This document shows, in pieces, positions 1-9,090 of a DNA stretch of 64,000 nt. The notes below the pieces were generated by a model. The model was not told the origin of the DNA and made no database searches. It saw only the letters and a list, made by a program, of their open reading frames with translations. The stretch lies in NCBI GenBank assembly GCA_029975055.1, contig JARKPU010000067.1, positions 124,001 through 188,000 on the forward strand. The letters are read 5' to 3'. The position numbers and the translations under genes are program-made. Each line of letters starts with the position of its first letter. Position 1 is the first letter of the stretch. Source of the DNA: Anaerolinea sp. (GTDB lineage: Bacteria; Chloroflexota; Anaerolineae; Anaerolineales; Anaerolineaceae).

Positions 1-3
1 ATC

Positions 4-1806
4 ATGCGCGTCCGTTACCGCTTCGGCGCTTCGGCGCCCTGCAAGCTGACGAAATCCGCCGGGCAAGACACCCTTACGTATATTGACGTTAAGCTGCAAG
101 AAAGCCAGCTCGCAGGGCTTACCGAGGTTTCGCTCAGCCAGTACGAGCCCGTCCTGCACTCTTACCAGCCCGGCATCGAGTTCTACTCGACCGATGAAAT
201 TTTCTCCGGCCAGTCCTTTGCCGGGCCGCTGGTGTTCCTGGAGGGCGAGGAGGTGTCGCTGCTGCTGGCTTACGAACACGGCGCAGACGCCCCCGATTCC
301 TTCCTGGGCTTTGAACTGCAGGAGGACGAGAACGGCCGGCGTTGCCTGCTCAAAGCGAAGCGCGGGAACTACTTCGATGGGCAGGAGATCGGCCCGAACC
401 GGTTCTTCACCACGCCCTGGATGCAAATCGGCGTGGTGGAGGGCGACCTGGGAAACCTGTTCCCCCGCTACCGCGCGTTCGCGCTCAACGAACTCAGCCT
501 GAACAGCGCCTCGCGCAAGCCTTATCTCTACTACAACACCTGGAATTTCCAGGAGCGCAACAAGCTCTACAACGGCCGGCCGTACCTGGAATCGATGAAC
601 CTGGAGCGCATGCTGGCCGAGGTCGATGCCGCCCACCGCCTGGGCATCGATGTCTTCGTGGTGGACACGGGCTGGTTCACCCGCCCCGGTGATTGGGACG
701 TCCACACCGGGCGCTTCCCCGATGGCCTGCGCGAACTGAAGCGCAAGCTGGATGGCTACGGCATGCAGCTGGGGCTGTGGCTCAACCCGCAGGCCGCCGG
801 GCTGGCCTCGCAGATCTACCGCGAGCACCCCGAATACGAGATGACCCTGCAGGGCAAGCCGCACGAGCACTGGGTGGTCTGGGAGACGGAAGAGAGCACC
901 GCCATGTGCCTGGCCTCCGGCTTCGCCGATTACTTCGCCGGGGTGATGCTGCGCCTGCGCAAAGAACTGGGCGTCACTTACTTTAAGTGGGACGGCGTGG
1001 GGCAGGCGGGCTGCGATTCACCCCTCCACCACCACGGCGGAGAGGCCAACTCGCCCCAGGAGCGCGCCGATTGCTATGAATTCCAGGCCGGGTTGCACAT
1101 GCTGCAGATCATCGAGAAGGTGACCGCCGCCTACCCGGATGTGATCGTGGACTTCGACGCCACCGAGTGCGGGCGCTTTGTGGGGCTGGGTTTCCTCGCA
1201 GCGGGGCGCTTCTTCCTGATCAACAACGGCCCCTACGCGCGCGACATGGACACGCCCGAAAGCCTGGGAATCAACCCGTACATGAACATGTACTTCTACC
1301 CCGGCGCGGCGCGCGCGCGCGTCTGCCGGCGCAATGCGCTCTATGACGCCATCCTGCCGTCCACGCTCTTCATGGTGCACTTTCTGCCCGACGGCCCGCA
1401 GCTCTCGCTGGAAAACAACCTGGCCTCGCTTGTCTTGGGCGGCAACGCCCTCTGGGGCGACCTGCCCGCGTTGACGCCCGAAGAGACGGCCTTCTGGGCT
1501 TCGAACCTGGCCGATTACAAGCGCGTGATCAACGCGGTGGCCAACGCCTACCCGCGCGTGCGCGGCTCGATCGGCACCAGCCCCGAAGTGCACGAGAAGC
1601 TCATCCCCGAGCTGGCCGCCGGTGTGGTGGCCTTCTTCACCGTCGCGCCGGGCACCTTCACGTACCAGACGCAGCCGCTGCAGCTCGAAAAGCTCGGCGA
1701 GGTGAAGGGCGCCGACGCCTGGGAGATGACTCACGACGGCCGCCTGAAACTCACCGTCACCCTCGGCCGCGACGGCGCGCGCACGGTGTTCGTCCTGCCC
1801 AAATAG
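4..1806 (+). CDS. GH36-like alpha-galactosidase family glycosidase, possibly 5'-truncated
   Basis: Glycoside hydrolase of the GH36/GH-D clan, expected to hydrolyse alpha-galactosides. A beta-sandwich-like N-terminal part (residues 1-175) is followed by a TIM barrel that starts at YYNTWNFQ. The barrel carries the VVDTGWF and GLWLNPQ strands and the nucleophile motif YFKWDG with Asp330. The usual GH36 acid/base segment (SGGGRFD-like) is replaced by DFDATECGR around residues 383-391, so substrate and mechanism are less certain. The frame is open from base 1 with no stop before the ATG at 4, and the N-terminal domain is short for GH36. The true start may therefore lie outside the window. No signal peptide is visible. 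Confidence 0.75.
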   Translation: MRVRYRFGASAPCKLTKSAGQDTLTYIDVKLQESQLAGLTEVSLSQYEPVLHSYQPGIEFYSTDEIFSGQSFAGPLVFLEGEEVSLLLAYEHGADAPDSFLGFELQEDENGRRCLLKAKRGNYFDGQEIGPNRFFTTPWMQIGVVEGDLGNLFPRYRAFALNELSLNSASRKPYLYYNTWNFQERNKLYNGRPYLESMNLERMLAEVDAAHRLGIDVFVVDTGWFTRPGDWDVHTGRFPDGLRELKRKLDGYGMQLGLWLNPQAAGLASQIYREHPEYEMTLQGKPHEHWVVWETEESTAMCLASGFADYFAGVMLRLRKELGVTYFKWDGVGQAGCDSPLHHHGGEANSPQERADCYEFQAGLHMLQIIEKVTAAYPDVIVDFDATECGRFVGLGFLAAGRFFLINNGPYARDMDTPESLGINPYMNMYFYPGAARARVCRRNALYDAILPSTLFMVHFLPDGPQLSLENNLASLVLGGNALWGDLPALTPEETAFWASNLADYKRVINAVANAYPRVRGSIGTSPEVHEKLIPELAAGVVAFFTVAPGTFTYQTQPLQLEKLGEVKGADAWEMTHDGRLKLTVTLGRDGARTVFVLPK

Positions 1807-1853
1807 CGGCAGCGCACACACGCTCTGCAACCTGCTTGGATAAGGAGGATATG

Positions 1854-2339
1854 ATGGCTAACCTGGGCATCCCTGAATTGTTTGTTATTTTGTTCATCAT
1901 CCTCCTGCTGCTTGGAACGCCCGCGCTGGTGCTGATCCTCATCCTGGCGCTGCGGCGGGCTGCCGGGGGCCAACCTGTCGCAGCGGCCTCTCCGGCTGCG
2001 CCCTCCGGCGCAGTCCCGCGCGCCGCCGGGCGCTTCGACGCCGATGGCAGCACCATGGCTTCCAGCGGCGGGCTGCGCGCCCTGCAAGTGGAGGCGGGCG
2101 TCTTCCTGCTGCGTTTCGATGGTTACGACCCGGCGCGGCGCTACGTGGTGAACGTCACACCGCTGGCACTCCTTGCCGGCGAGCCTCCGGCCGTGGCCGA
2201 GGTGCTGGAAGGCGAAGCGCGCCAAGGTCTCTCGGCGGCGGGCATCGACCTGGAGCAAGGGGTGCTCATTGCCCTGCGCTTTGCCGATGGCTCGCCTGCC
2301 ATGCGCCAGTTTATGGTGGAAATCATCGAAGTGAGCTGA
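1854..2339 (+). CDS. small single-TM membrane protein of unknown function
   Basis: A 161-residue protein. One strongly hydrophobic helix (residues 5-31, rich in Leu/Ile) is followed by an Ala/Pro-rich linker and a soluble domain of about 95 residues with no motif I recognise. An in-frame TTG at 1836 opens the frame further, but AAGGAGG at 1842-1848 lies five bases before ATG 1854 and only two before ATG 1851. I therefore take 1854 as the start. It sits 47 bases after the GH36 gene and 34 before the next membrane gene, so the three could be co-transcribed. Function unknown. Confidence 0.75.
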   Translation: MANLGIPELFVILFIILLLLGTPALVLILILALRRAAGGQPVAAASPAAPSGAVPRAAGRFDADGSTMASSGGLRALQVEAGVFLLRFDGYDPARRYVVNVTPLALLAGEPPAVAEVLEGEARQGLSAAGIDLEQGVLIALRFADGSPAMRQFMVEIIEVS

Positions 2340-2373
2340 TCTTCCAGTTCTCGCCCAAACCAAGGAGATGACC

Positions 2374-2838
2374 ATGCTGTATTCCTACCTGCTCCCACTC
2401 CACAATATCCTGCGCTGGCTGGTGCTGGCCGCGGCGCTGTTCGCCATTCTGCGGGCGCTGGCCGGCTGGCTGGGCAAGAAAGCCTGGACCCGCCTCGACG
2501 ACAGCGCCGGGCTGTGGTTCACCATCCTGCTGGATGTTCAGGTCCTGGTCGGGCTGGTGCTCTACTTCGTCGCCAGCCCGCTGATGCAGACGGCCCTCAA
2601 GAATTTTGGCGCGGCCATGCAGAACGCAGATCTGCGCTTCTTCGCCGTTGAGCACATCCTGGTGATGCTGGCCGGAGCGGCGGCGGCGCACGTGGGCCGC
2701 TCGCTGGCGCGCAAGGCCGCCGACCCGGCTATGAAGCACCGCCGCGCGGCGATGTTCTTCGGCGCCGCGCTGCTGCTCATCCTGGCCGCCGTTCCCTGGC
2801 CGTTCAGCGCGGTCGCCCGGCCGCTCATTCGCTTCTGA
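2374..2838 (+). CDS. four-TM membrane protein, cytochrome-b-like small family
   Basis: A 154-residue integral membrane protein with four predicted helices. It has conserved-looking His residues at the start (LPLHNILRW), in helix 3 (FFAVEHILVM) and in the loop before the last helix (AMKHRRAA), and it ends in a PWPF motif. This pattern resembles a small family often annotated 'cytochrome B' in Bacteroidetes and Chloroflexota, where the His residues might bind haem; that is family recall, not proof. An ATG at 2368 directly abuts the AAGGAG at 2362-2367, whereas ATG 2374 is spaced six bases from it, so 2374 is preferred. Confidence 0.65.
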   Translation: MLYSYLLPLHNILRWLVLAAALFAILRALAGWLGKKAWTRLDDSAGLWFTILLDVQVLVGLVLYFVASPLMQTALKNFGAAMQNADLRFFAVEHILVMLAGAAAAHVGRSLARKAADPAMKHRRAAMFFGAALLLILAAVPWPFSAVARPLIRF

Positions 2839-2910
2839 GCTTCAATTATGGAGTGGAGCCGCCCCCAAGATCTGCTCCTGCATCGTAGGGTAATCGTAGG
2901 TTAAACGTCA

Positions 2911-2938
2911 AGTAACTCCGGTTAGTTACTGGTAATAT
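2911..2938 (+). promoter_or_regulatory. extended -10 promoter with abutting inverted repeat (operator-like)
   Basis: TGGTAATAT at 2930-2938 is an extended -10 element. Immediately upstream is the inverted repeat AGTAACT-ccggtt-AGTTACT (2911-2930), which overlaps the -35 to -10 spacer region. That is where a dimeric repressor or activator would bind. The promoter would drive the structured transcript that follows. Confidence 0.5.
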
Positions 2939-2944
2939 AGTTGC

Positions 2945-3048
2945 AAGGGCGACTTCTCTTCTTCTCCTCCTTTAAATGACTGCCAGGGTCGGCGTCCCTG
3001 GCAGTCACAATTTAACCCTCAAAACGGCTGGGAAAACCCGGCCGTTTT
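2945..3048 (+). ncRNA. candidate structured small RNA with anti-SD motif and two hairpins
   Basis: This gap of about 300 bases has no credible ORF. Downstream of the promoter at 2930-2938 come a pyrimidine tract with TCTCCTCCTTT (2963-2973), a perfect 12-bp hairpin (2977-2988 with 2996-3007, 7-base loop) and a second hairpin of 12 bp with one G-U pair (3021-3032 with 3037-3048) ending in TTTT. The second hairpin resembles an intrinsic terminator. The pyrimidine tract is complementary to an extended Shine-Dalgarno sequence. I infer a small RNA of about 100 nt. It could instead be an untranslated leader of the downstream gene or paired terminators. Confidence 0.5.
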
Positions 3049-3143
3049 GCGTTCCATGGGCTGAACAGCGCCGCCGGGCGGTTGCCCCCCGCTTTGCTCA
3101 CGGCGTGATTATGGTATGATTTCCATATATCCGCACGACGGGG

Positions 3144-3878
3144 GTGGACGTGAACGCATATGCTATTGCCGTGGGAATCGGCTCGGCGCTCGGCCTCTTC
3201 CGCATCAGCCGCCAGCGTTCGGGCCAGTGGTTAGATGCCGCCCTGATCGTCCTGCTCGGCAGCCTGATCGGCGCACGGGCTGCGTTTGTGGTGCTCAACC
3301 CGGCCATCTTTGCCCCGCGCCCGCTCGAGGCGCTGGAGGTCTGGCGCGGCGGGCTTTCTGCCCCTGGGGGCATCCTTGGCGGGGTGCTGGCGCTCCTGCT
3401 GGCGGCCGCATTGCACCGCGTCTCGGCCTTGCGCCTGGCCGATTGGCTCTACCCGCTCATCCCGCCCCTGGCGGTGAGCGCCTGGCTGGGGAGCTGGCTG
3501 ACCGGCAGCGCCTATGGCGCCCTGGTGTCGCCGGCCGCCTGGTGGACCCTGCAGGCCCCCGATGAAACCGGCCTCGCCGCTGCGCGCGTCCCCGTCCAGC
3601 TGGGGGCCGCCCTGGCTCTGGCCGTCTTTTACTTCCTGATGGAAACACTCACCCCCCTGCCGCGCCCTTCGGGCTGGCTCGCCAGCCTGGCGCTCAGCTG
3701 GCTGGTGCTCGTCAGCCTGGTGGCTTCGCTCCTGCGCGCCGACCCCACCCCGCTGTGGCGCGACCTGCGCATCGACACCTGGGTGTACCTGGTGCTGCTC
3801 GTCCCGTTCTTCGGGCTGTTCTCATGGTTGACCTTTTTAGCGCGTAAAAATCCGAAAGGACCCGTCATCCCGGCATGA
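3144..3878 (+). CDS. Lgt-like prolipoprotein diacylglyceryl transferase family membrane protein
   Basis: A 244-residue polytopic protein with about seven helices. It aligns by eye with prolipoprotein diacylglyceryltransferase: SLIGARAAFVVLN corresponds to the GGR..Y region, WRGGLSAPGGILGG to the W.GG.S.HGG motif, and DWLYPLIPPLAVSAWLGSWLTGSAYG to the PLI...RIGNF.NGE.WG motif. The canonical Arg-Ile-Gly-Asn of the last motif is not conserved, so catalysis is uncertain and it may be a divergent paralogue. It starts with GTG (3144, or GTG 3150) after a G-rich stretch. Its stop overlaps the next gene by ATGA, implying translational coupling with the NAD-synthesis pair. Confidence 0.65.
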   Translation: MDVNAYAIAVGIGSALGLFRISRQRSGQWLDAALIVLLGSLIGARAAFVVLNPAIFAPRPLEALEVWRGGLSAPGGILGGVLALLLAAALHRVSALRLADWLYPLIPPLAVSAWLGSWLTGSAYGALVSPAAWWTLQAPDETGLAAARVPVQLGAALALAVFYFLMETLTPLPRPSGWLASLALSWLVLVSLVASLLRADPTPLWRDLRIDTWVYLVLLVPFFGLFSWLTFLARKNPKGPVIPA

Positions 3879-4744
3879 AGCTCACGCTTGCCCTGGCTCA
3901 AACCAACTGCGTTCTGGGGAACGTCCAGAAAAACCTCGAAAAACACCTCTCCATCATCCACGAAGCCAGCTCTCGAGGCGCCGACCTGCTGGTCTTCCCT
4001 GAGCTGTCGCTCACCGGCTACGTGCTGCAAGACCTCACCCCCGCGGTGGCCTGCCGCCCCCGGCCCGACGACCCCGTCTTCCAGCCGCTCCTGGCCGCCA
4101 GCCAGAAGCTTGACCTGGTGGTGGGCTTCGTCGAAGAAGACGTGCGCAACCGCTTCTTCATCGCCTCGGCGTACCTCTCGCGCGGAGAGGTGCTGCACGT
4201 GCACCGCAAGGTTTACCTGCCCACCTACGGGCTGTTCGACGAGGGGCGCTTCTTCGCCTGGGGCGACTCGCTGCAGGCCTTCGATACCCCCTTTGGGCGC
4301 GTGGGCATGCTCATCTGCGAGGATTTCTGGCACGCCTCGCCGCCCTACCTGCTCTGGCTCGATGGCGCCGATGTGTTCCTCTTCATGTCGGCCTCGCCGG
4401 GCCGCGGGCTGAGCGACCGCCCCGAGCTTGGCTCGGCGCGCTGGGTCAACCACATCCTGCGCGCTTACGCCAGCCTCTACACCAGCTTTGTGGCCCACGC
4501 CAACCGGGTGGGCTTCGAGGACGGGTTGAACTTTTGGGGCTCCTCAGCCGTCTTCGACCCGAACGGCGACTTGATCGGCGAAGGGCCCGATTTTGCCGAG
4601 GCGCTCACCCTGGTGGAGCTCGACCTGAACCAGCTTCATCGCACGCGCGCGCGCCTGCCTCTGCTGCGCGACGAGCGCACCGCCCTGGTGCAGCGCGAGC
4701 TCAACCGCATCCTCAGCGACCAATCGAACGCATCCGGGAGGTAA
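3875..4744 (+). CDS. nitrilase-superfamily amidase, NAD+ synthetase glutaminase-like partner
   Basis: Carbon-nitrogen hydrolase of 289 residues with the Glu-Lys-Cys triad in place: Glu43 (VFPELSLTGY), Lys112 (HRKVYLPTYGLFDEG) and Cys148 (GMLICEDFWH). The FDEGRFF context is typical of the glutaminase domain of glutamine-dependent NAD+ synthetases. The NadE synthetase gene follows after one base, so the pair probably acts as a two-subunit enzyme that makes ammonia from glutamine and delivers it to NadE. The ATG overlaps the upstream stop (ATGA). Confidence 0.85.
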   Translation: MKLTLALAQTNCVLGNVQKNLEKHLSIIHEASSRGADLLVFPELSLTGYVLQDLTPAVACRPRPDDPVFQPLLAASQKLDLVVGFVEEDVRNRFFIASAYLSRGEVLHVHRKVYLPTYGLFDEGRFFAWGDSLQAFDTPFGRVGMLICEDFWHASPPYLLWLDGADVFLFMSASPGRGLSDRPELGSARWVNHILRAYASLYTSFVAHANRVGFEDGLNFWGSSAVFDPNGDLIGEGPDFAEALTLVELDLNQLHRTRARLPLLRDERTALVQRELNRILSDQSNASGR

Positions 4745-4745
4745 C

Positions 4746-5576
4746 GTGAACGCTTCGCCCGATTTATCGATCAACACCGATCTCGCCCGGCGCATCCTCA
4801 CCGGCTTCATCAAAAGCGAGATCACCCGCATGGGCTTCACCCGCGCGGTGATCAACCTCTCCGGCGGCATCGATTCGGCTCTCTCCTGCATCCTGGCAGC
4901 CGAGGCTTTGGGGCCTGAAAACGTGCTGGCCTTGCGCCTGCCCTACAAAAGTTCCTCGCCCGATTCGCTCGAACATGCCCGGCTGGTCATCGACGCCACC
5001 GGGGTCCGTTCGCTGACCATCGAAATCACCGACATGGTGGACCCGCTGATCGCCAAATTCGCCGATATGTCGCAGCTGCGCAAGGCCAACATCATGGCGC
5101 GCATGCGCATGATCGTGCTCTATGACCAGACGGCCGCCTTTGGGGGGCTGGCTGTCGGCACCGGCAACAAGACGGAAATCCTGCTCGGTTACACCACCCT
5201 CTACGGCGATTCGGCCTGCGCGCTCAACCCCATCGGCGACCTGTATAAGACGCAGGTGCGCCAGCTTTCGCGCGCCGTGGGCGTGCCCGCCGCCATCATC
5301 GATAAGCCCCCCTCGGCCGACCTGTGGGCAGGCCAGACCGACGAGGGCGAGCTGGGCTACACCTACGCCGAGGTGGATAAACTGCTCTACCTGCTGGTGG
5401 ACGAGCGCTACACCCCCGAGGAATGCATCGAGGCGGGCTTCGCGGAGGGCTTCGTGCGCAGCGTGGTGGAGCGCGTGCGCCGCAACCAGTTCAAGCGCGT
5501 CTTGCCGCCGGTGGCCAAGCTCAGCCACCGCACCATCGGCTATGATTTCCTCTACCTGCGAGATTGGGGGACGTAG
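4746..5576 (+). CDS. nadE: NAD+ synthetase, synthetase subunit
   Basis: A 276-residue N-type ATP pyrophosphatase that amidates deamido-NAD to NAD+ in the last step of NAD biosynthesis. It has the PP-loop SGGIDS (residues 39-44), the VGTGNKTEILLGYTTLYGD segment and the KPPSADLWAGQTDEGELGYTY segment that contacts substrate in NadE. It lacks the N-terminal glutaminase domain of long NadE proteins. That activity is probably supplied by the adjacent nitrilase-like gene. GTG start, one base after the upstream stop; GGGAGG at 4736-4741 serves as the ribosome-binding site. Confidence 0.93.
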   Translation: MNASPDLSINTDLARRILTGFIKSEITRMGFTRAVINLSGGIDSALSCILAAEALGPENVLALRLPYKSSSPDSLEHARLVIDATGVRSLTIEITDMVDPLIAKFADMSQLRKANIMARMRMIVLYDQTAAFGGLAVGTGNKTEILLGYTTLYGDSACALNPIGDLYKTQVRQLSRAVGVPAAIIDKPPSADLWAGQTDEGELGYTYAEVDKLLYLLVDERYTPEECIEAGFAEGFVRSVVERVRRNQFKRVLPPVAKLSHRTIGYDFLYLRDWGT

Positions 5577-5603
5577 AAACCCCGCCGTTTGGGGCAGATC
5601 ACC

Positions 5604-6878
5604 TCACCCCAGCACGAGCAAAACGATCACAGCCAGCGTGCCTAAACCGCCGAAGATCATCCCGGCGATCGATGCGCCTTTAAAGCGGTGGCGTACCAGC
5701 AGCGCCCCAAGGCCGCAGGCAAAGCTCATCAGGCACAGGTTGAACGCAACGTCGAAGATGAAATACAGGGTATCAAGGATCGGCAGGTTGCTGTCCATAT
5801 AGATCACCTGGCCGACGAAAGATGCCAGCAGGCTGAACAGGCCAAAAACGCCCAGCGCCAGGCTCACCCAGGGGAAGAAAGAGGCATACCGGTCGGGTGG
5901 AAGAGTCTCAACTTCTGAAACCCTATCTGCCGGTTGCGAAAGTGCATCCAACCTTTGGAGTGCCACGTTGGCCCCCGCTTGATAGGCGCGGTTGAAGCGC
6001 CTGAACTGGAAGAAAATCCGGAAGGCAAGGAAAACCTGAAGCACGGCGAACGCGCCCCACATGCCATCCCCTGAAAGCAAGCCGTTCGAAACCGCCGCCC
6101 AAAGCAGCGTGGTCCCATAAACGATATAAAGCGCAGGCGTGCGAAAGACAAAGGACCCCGCTCCCAGGAGGATCAACATCACCCCCCAGGAACCGCTCAA
6201 CAATCCTGAAGTCGCCAGCGAGATCACCCCGGTGACGATCAGCCACAAGCCCCAGCTGCGCAGGTCACGCTTGAAGACTTCTTCGATGGCGGCGGGAGCC
6301 TGCGGAACAGCCGTTTGCATCGCATGGACTGCGCCAGGCTTCTTGAGCTGGCCCCGGCGATAAATCTGCCCCAGAAGGCCGCCCAATAAACCGCCGATCA
6401 ACAACCCGGCGATGCCGGAGGAAATGCTCTGGCCCAGCGCCCCGCCAAGAATAAGCCCCAGCAACATCCCTACCAGCACGATGAGCGCGCTGGTCGTGCT
6501 CATTTTGCCAATCGCCGCGCTCACCTGCGTAAGGTCGGCTCCGGCCTGTTCCACACCGGTCAGGCCGGCCACCAGCGCATCTGCCTCGGCATTCCAGTAA
6601 CCCCGGTCGGCAGGGGTGATGAGCTGGCCGGTCGTCTGCACCCGGTAAGCAAGGTCAACTGCAGTTGTCCAATCGGGCGTGCGGCGAACATGGGCGACAA
6701 TCGAAGCGTATAGGTCCCCTGGCTTCCAGGCGAAAAGAGACCCAAATTTGCTTCCGCGCGTGAAGGTATCCGGTTCGTTGCCGGGCCGGTAACCGGTCTT
6801 TTGCATATGCGCTAACAGGCGCTGACGAACGGTCGATTCATCCGCTTCGACAACAAGAGCGCGCTCAATTGTGATCAT
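5604..6878 (-). CDS. multi-TM membrane protein of unknown function
   Basis: A 424-residue protein. Residues 1-115 form a soluble domain. A Gly-rich double helix follows (LVGMLLGLILGGALG, GIAGLLIGGLLGGLLG), like glycine-zipper segments, then a cytoplasmic stretch (about 170-210) and roughly six more helices to the C terminus. No catalytic motif is visible. It is convergent with nadE and transcribed alone. The 246-base upstream region (6879-7124) is AT-rich compared with its surroundings and holds nothing else I can support. Confidence 0.6.
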   Translation of the reverse strand: MITIERALVVEADESTVRQRLLAHMQKTGYRPGNEPDTFTRGSKFGSLFAWKPGDLYASIVAHVRRTPDWTTAVDLAYRVQTTGQLITPADRGYWNAEADALVAGLTGVEQAGADLTQVSAAIGKMSTTSALIVLVGMLLGLILGGALGQSISSGIAGLLIGGLLGGLLGQIYRRGQLKKPGAVHAMQTAVPQAPAAIEEVFKRDLRSWGLWLIVTGVISLATSGLLSGSWGVMLILLGAGSFVFRTPALYIVYGTTLLWAAVSNGLLSGDGMWGAFAVLQVFLAFRIFFQFRRFNRAYQAGANVALQRLDALSQPADRVSEVETLPPDRYASFFPWVSLALGVFGLFSLLASFVGQVIYMDSNLPILDTLYFIFDVAFNLCLMSFACGLGALLVRHRFKGASIAGMIFGGLGTLAVIVLLVLG

Positions 6879-7124
6879 TCATCCCCTCCGATGAGTCCTG
6901 TTTATCAAGGAACCGCGCAATGAAAAGCGCTTCCCAAGAGCGAGCGATGTTCCTGAACACCCTGCCGGACTGAAAGATTTTATGCTTTTCTATAAACTGG
7001 GAGACGGACTCTTAATTATAGAAATATAAACAATCCAAGGCTGTCGACCTGTTTAAGAAATTATATATTCAGAAGATCAGCACCGCCGGCCAAAACAGTC
7101 TTCTAGAAACTTACAAATTTGATA

Positions 7125-9050
7125 TTAATCCGGACCAGATTCGATCAACCTTTCCCACTCCTCCAGGCGGGCATCGTGCTCTTCCTGCAGGCGCAAATAT
7201 TCCTGCCCCAGTTGCTGCACTTTACCCGCGTCGGCGGGCGGGTTCTCCAGCGACCGCCCAAGCGCGGCCAGCCGCCCCTCCAGCGCGTTGATCTCCTCCT
7301 CGATCCGGCGGATGCGCTGCAGGCGCTCGCGCTCGCGGTTGGTCGAGCCGCCCGTGCGGCGCTGCGGCGCGGACTGCTCGGCCGGCCTGCGCACGGGGGC
7401 CTTTTGCTCCTCCAGGCGGGCGGCCTCGCGCGCGGCTTCTTCCGCCGCCAGCGCCTGCTTATACTGGCTGTACGTTCCTTCGAAGACGCGCAGCACGCCC
7501 TGCTCGGGGAGCACCTCCCATACCTGCGTCGCCAGCCCGTCGATCAGATAGCGGTCGTGCGAGACGAGTAAGATCGTCCCGCCGTAGCCGGAAAGCACCG
7601 CCTGGAGCACCTCCTGCGAGGGCAGGTCGAGGTGGTTGGTGGGCTCGTCCAGCAGCAGCAGGTTGGCGCTGCCCAGGGCCAGAATCGCCAGCGCCAGCCG
7701 CCCGCGCTCGCCGCCGGAGAGCAGCTCCACCTTTTTGAAGACCTCGTCGCCGGTGAAGAGGAACTTCGCCAGGTAATCGCGGATCTCGCCCGGTCGCAGC
7801 GCCGGGGCCGCCGCGGCGATCTCTTCCATCAGGCTGCGCTCGGGCCGCAGCCCCTCGTGCGCCTGGGCAAAATAGCCGATCTCCAGGCTCGCTCCCAGCT
7901 CCACCTGCCCCTGCAGCGGGGGGATCTGCCCGAGCACGGTTTTGAGGAAGGTCGTCTTCCCGGCGCCGTTGGGGCCGATGACGGCGGCGCACTCGCCGCG
8001 CCGCAGCGTGAGATCCGGCACGCGGAAGAGCACGCGCTGTTCATCCTGGTAGCCCACCCCCAGCCCGTAGGTGCGCAGCACCAGGTCGCCGGAGCGCATC
8101 GCCGGGGCCAGGCGCAAGCGCAGGCTGCGCGGCTGGACGGGCGGGGCCACCAGCGCCGTCTCCAGCAGGCGTTCCAGGCGCGTGCGGCGCCCCTTGGCCT
8201 GGTTGGTGTTCTGCCCGGCCAGGTTGCGGCGGATGTACTCGCCCTCTTTTTCGATCAAGGCCTGCTGCGCCTCATATTCTTCCATGCGGCGGCGGTAACG
8301 CTCCTCGCGCTGCGCCAGGTAAGCGCTGTAATTGCCGTTGTAGTGTTCGAGGGAGGGCGTCATCTCCCAGATATCTTCCACCACCTGGTCGAGGAAATAG
8401 CGGTCGTGCGAGACGATCAGCACCGCCCCGTCCCATTCGCGCAGGTAGTTTTCCAGCCACTCGACGGCCTCGATATCCAGGTGGTTGGTCGGCTCATCCA
8501 GCAGCAGCAGGTCGGGGTCCGAAAGCAGCAGGCGGGCCAGGAAGGCGCGCGTCTGCTGCCCGCCTGAGGCCAGGTTGAGCGGGCGGGCGTAATCGGCCTG
8601 CGAAAAGCCCAGGCCCGAGAGCGTCTGGCGGATGCGCGCCTCGTAGGTGTAGCCGCCGCGATGCTCGAAGCGGTTTTGCAGCCTGCCGTAGGCCTCGATG
8701 AGCGCGGGGTCGTCAGGGCGGGCGCTCATTTCGGTTTCCAGGCGGCGCAGCTCGGTTTGCATCTCCAGCAGGTCGCCGAAGGCCGCCTGGCACTCCTGCC
8801 AGATGGTGCGCCGGCTCTCCAGGTTGGGGCGCTGAGGGAGGTAGCCCACCTGCACACCTCTGGCGAGCGCGATGCTGCCCTCGCTGGGTTCTTCCAGCCC
8901 CACCAGCAGGCGCAGGAGGGTCGTCTTACCAACGCCGTTGGCCCCCACCAGGCCAATGCGCGCGCGGTGGGGGATGGAAAAGGAAATATCTTTGAAGATA
9001 TCGACCGGCCCAAAAGATTTGCTCAGGCCGGTGGCAGTCAACAAGGGCAT
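7125..9050 (-). CDS. ABC-F family ATPase (ribosome-associated)
   Basis: A 641-residue soluble protein with two ABC ATPase domains and no membrane segments, as in ABC-F translation factors (EttA/Uup/YkpA types) that act at the ribosome exit site. Walker A GANGVGKTT is at residues 36-44. There are two signature motifs (ASGGQQTR, LSGGERGR) and two Walker B motifs LLLLDEPTNHLD. The interdomain linker is Arg-rich, and the C-terminal tail is a coiled coil (RERERLQRIRRIEEEI onward) as in Uup/YdiF-like members. The frame stays open upstream to 9368, but that part is tandem-repeat DNA. The first residue of the conserved domain is Met at 9050. Confidence 0.9.
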   Translation of the reverse strand: MPLLTATGLSKSFGPVDIFKDISFSIPHRARIGLVGANGVGKTTLLRLLVGLEEPSEGSIALARGVQVGYLPQRPNLESRRTIWQECQAAFGDLLEMQTELRRLETEMSARPDDPALIEAYGRLQNRFEHRGGYTYEARIRQTLSGLGFSQADYARPLNLASGGQQTRAFLARLLLSDPDLLLLDEPTNHLDIEAVEWLENYLREWDGAVLIVSHDRYFLDQVVEDIWEMTPSLEHYNGNYSAYLAQREERYRRRMEEYEAQQALIEKEGEYIRRNLAGQNTNQAKGRRTRLERLLETALVAPPVQPRSLRLRLAPAMRSGDLVLRTYGLGVGYQDEQRVLFRVPDLTLRRGECAAVIGPNGAGKTTFLKTVLGQIPPLQGQVELGASLEIGYFAQAHEGLRPERSLMEEIAAAAPALRPGEIRDYLAKFLFTGDEVFKKVELLSGGERGRLALAILALGSANLLLLDEPTNHLDLPSQEVLQAVLSGYGGTILLVSHDRYLIDGLATQVWEVLPEQGVLRVFEGTYSQYKQALAAEEAAREAARLEEQKAPVRRPAEQSAPQRRTGGSTNRERERLQRIRRIEEEINALEGRLAALGRSLENPPADAGKVQQLGQEYLRLQEEHDARLEEWERLIESGPD

Positions 9051-9090
9051 GGGATGTATTTTAACAGGTTTTGGCCGGGCAGCCGGAACC

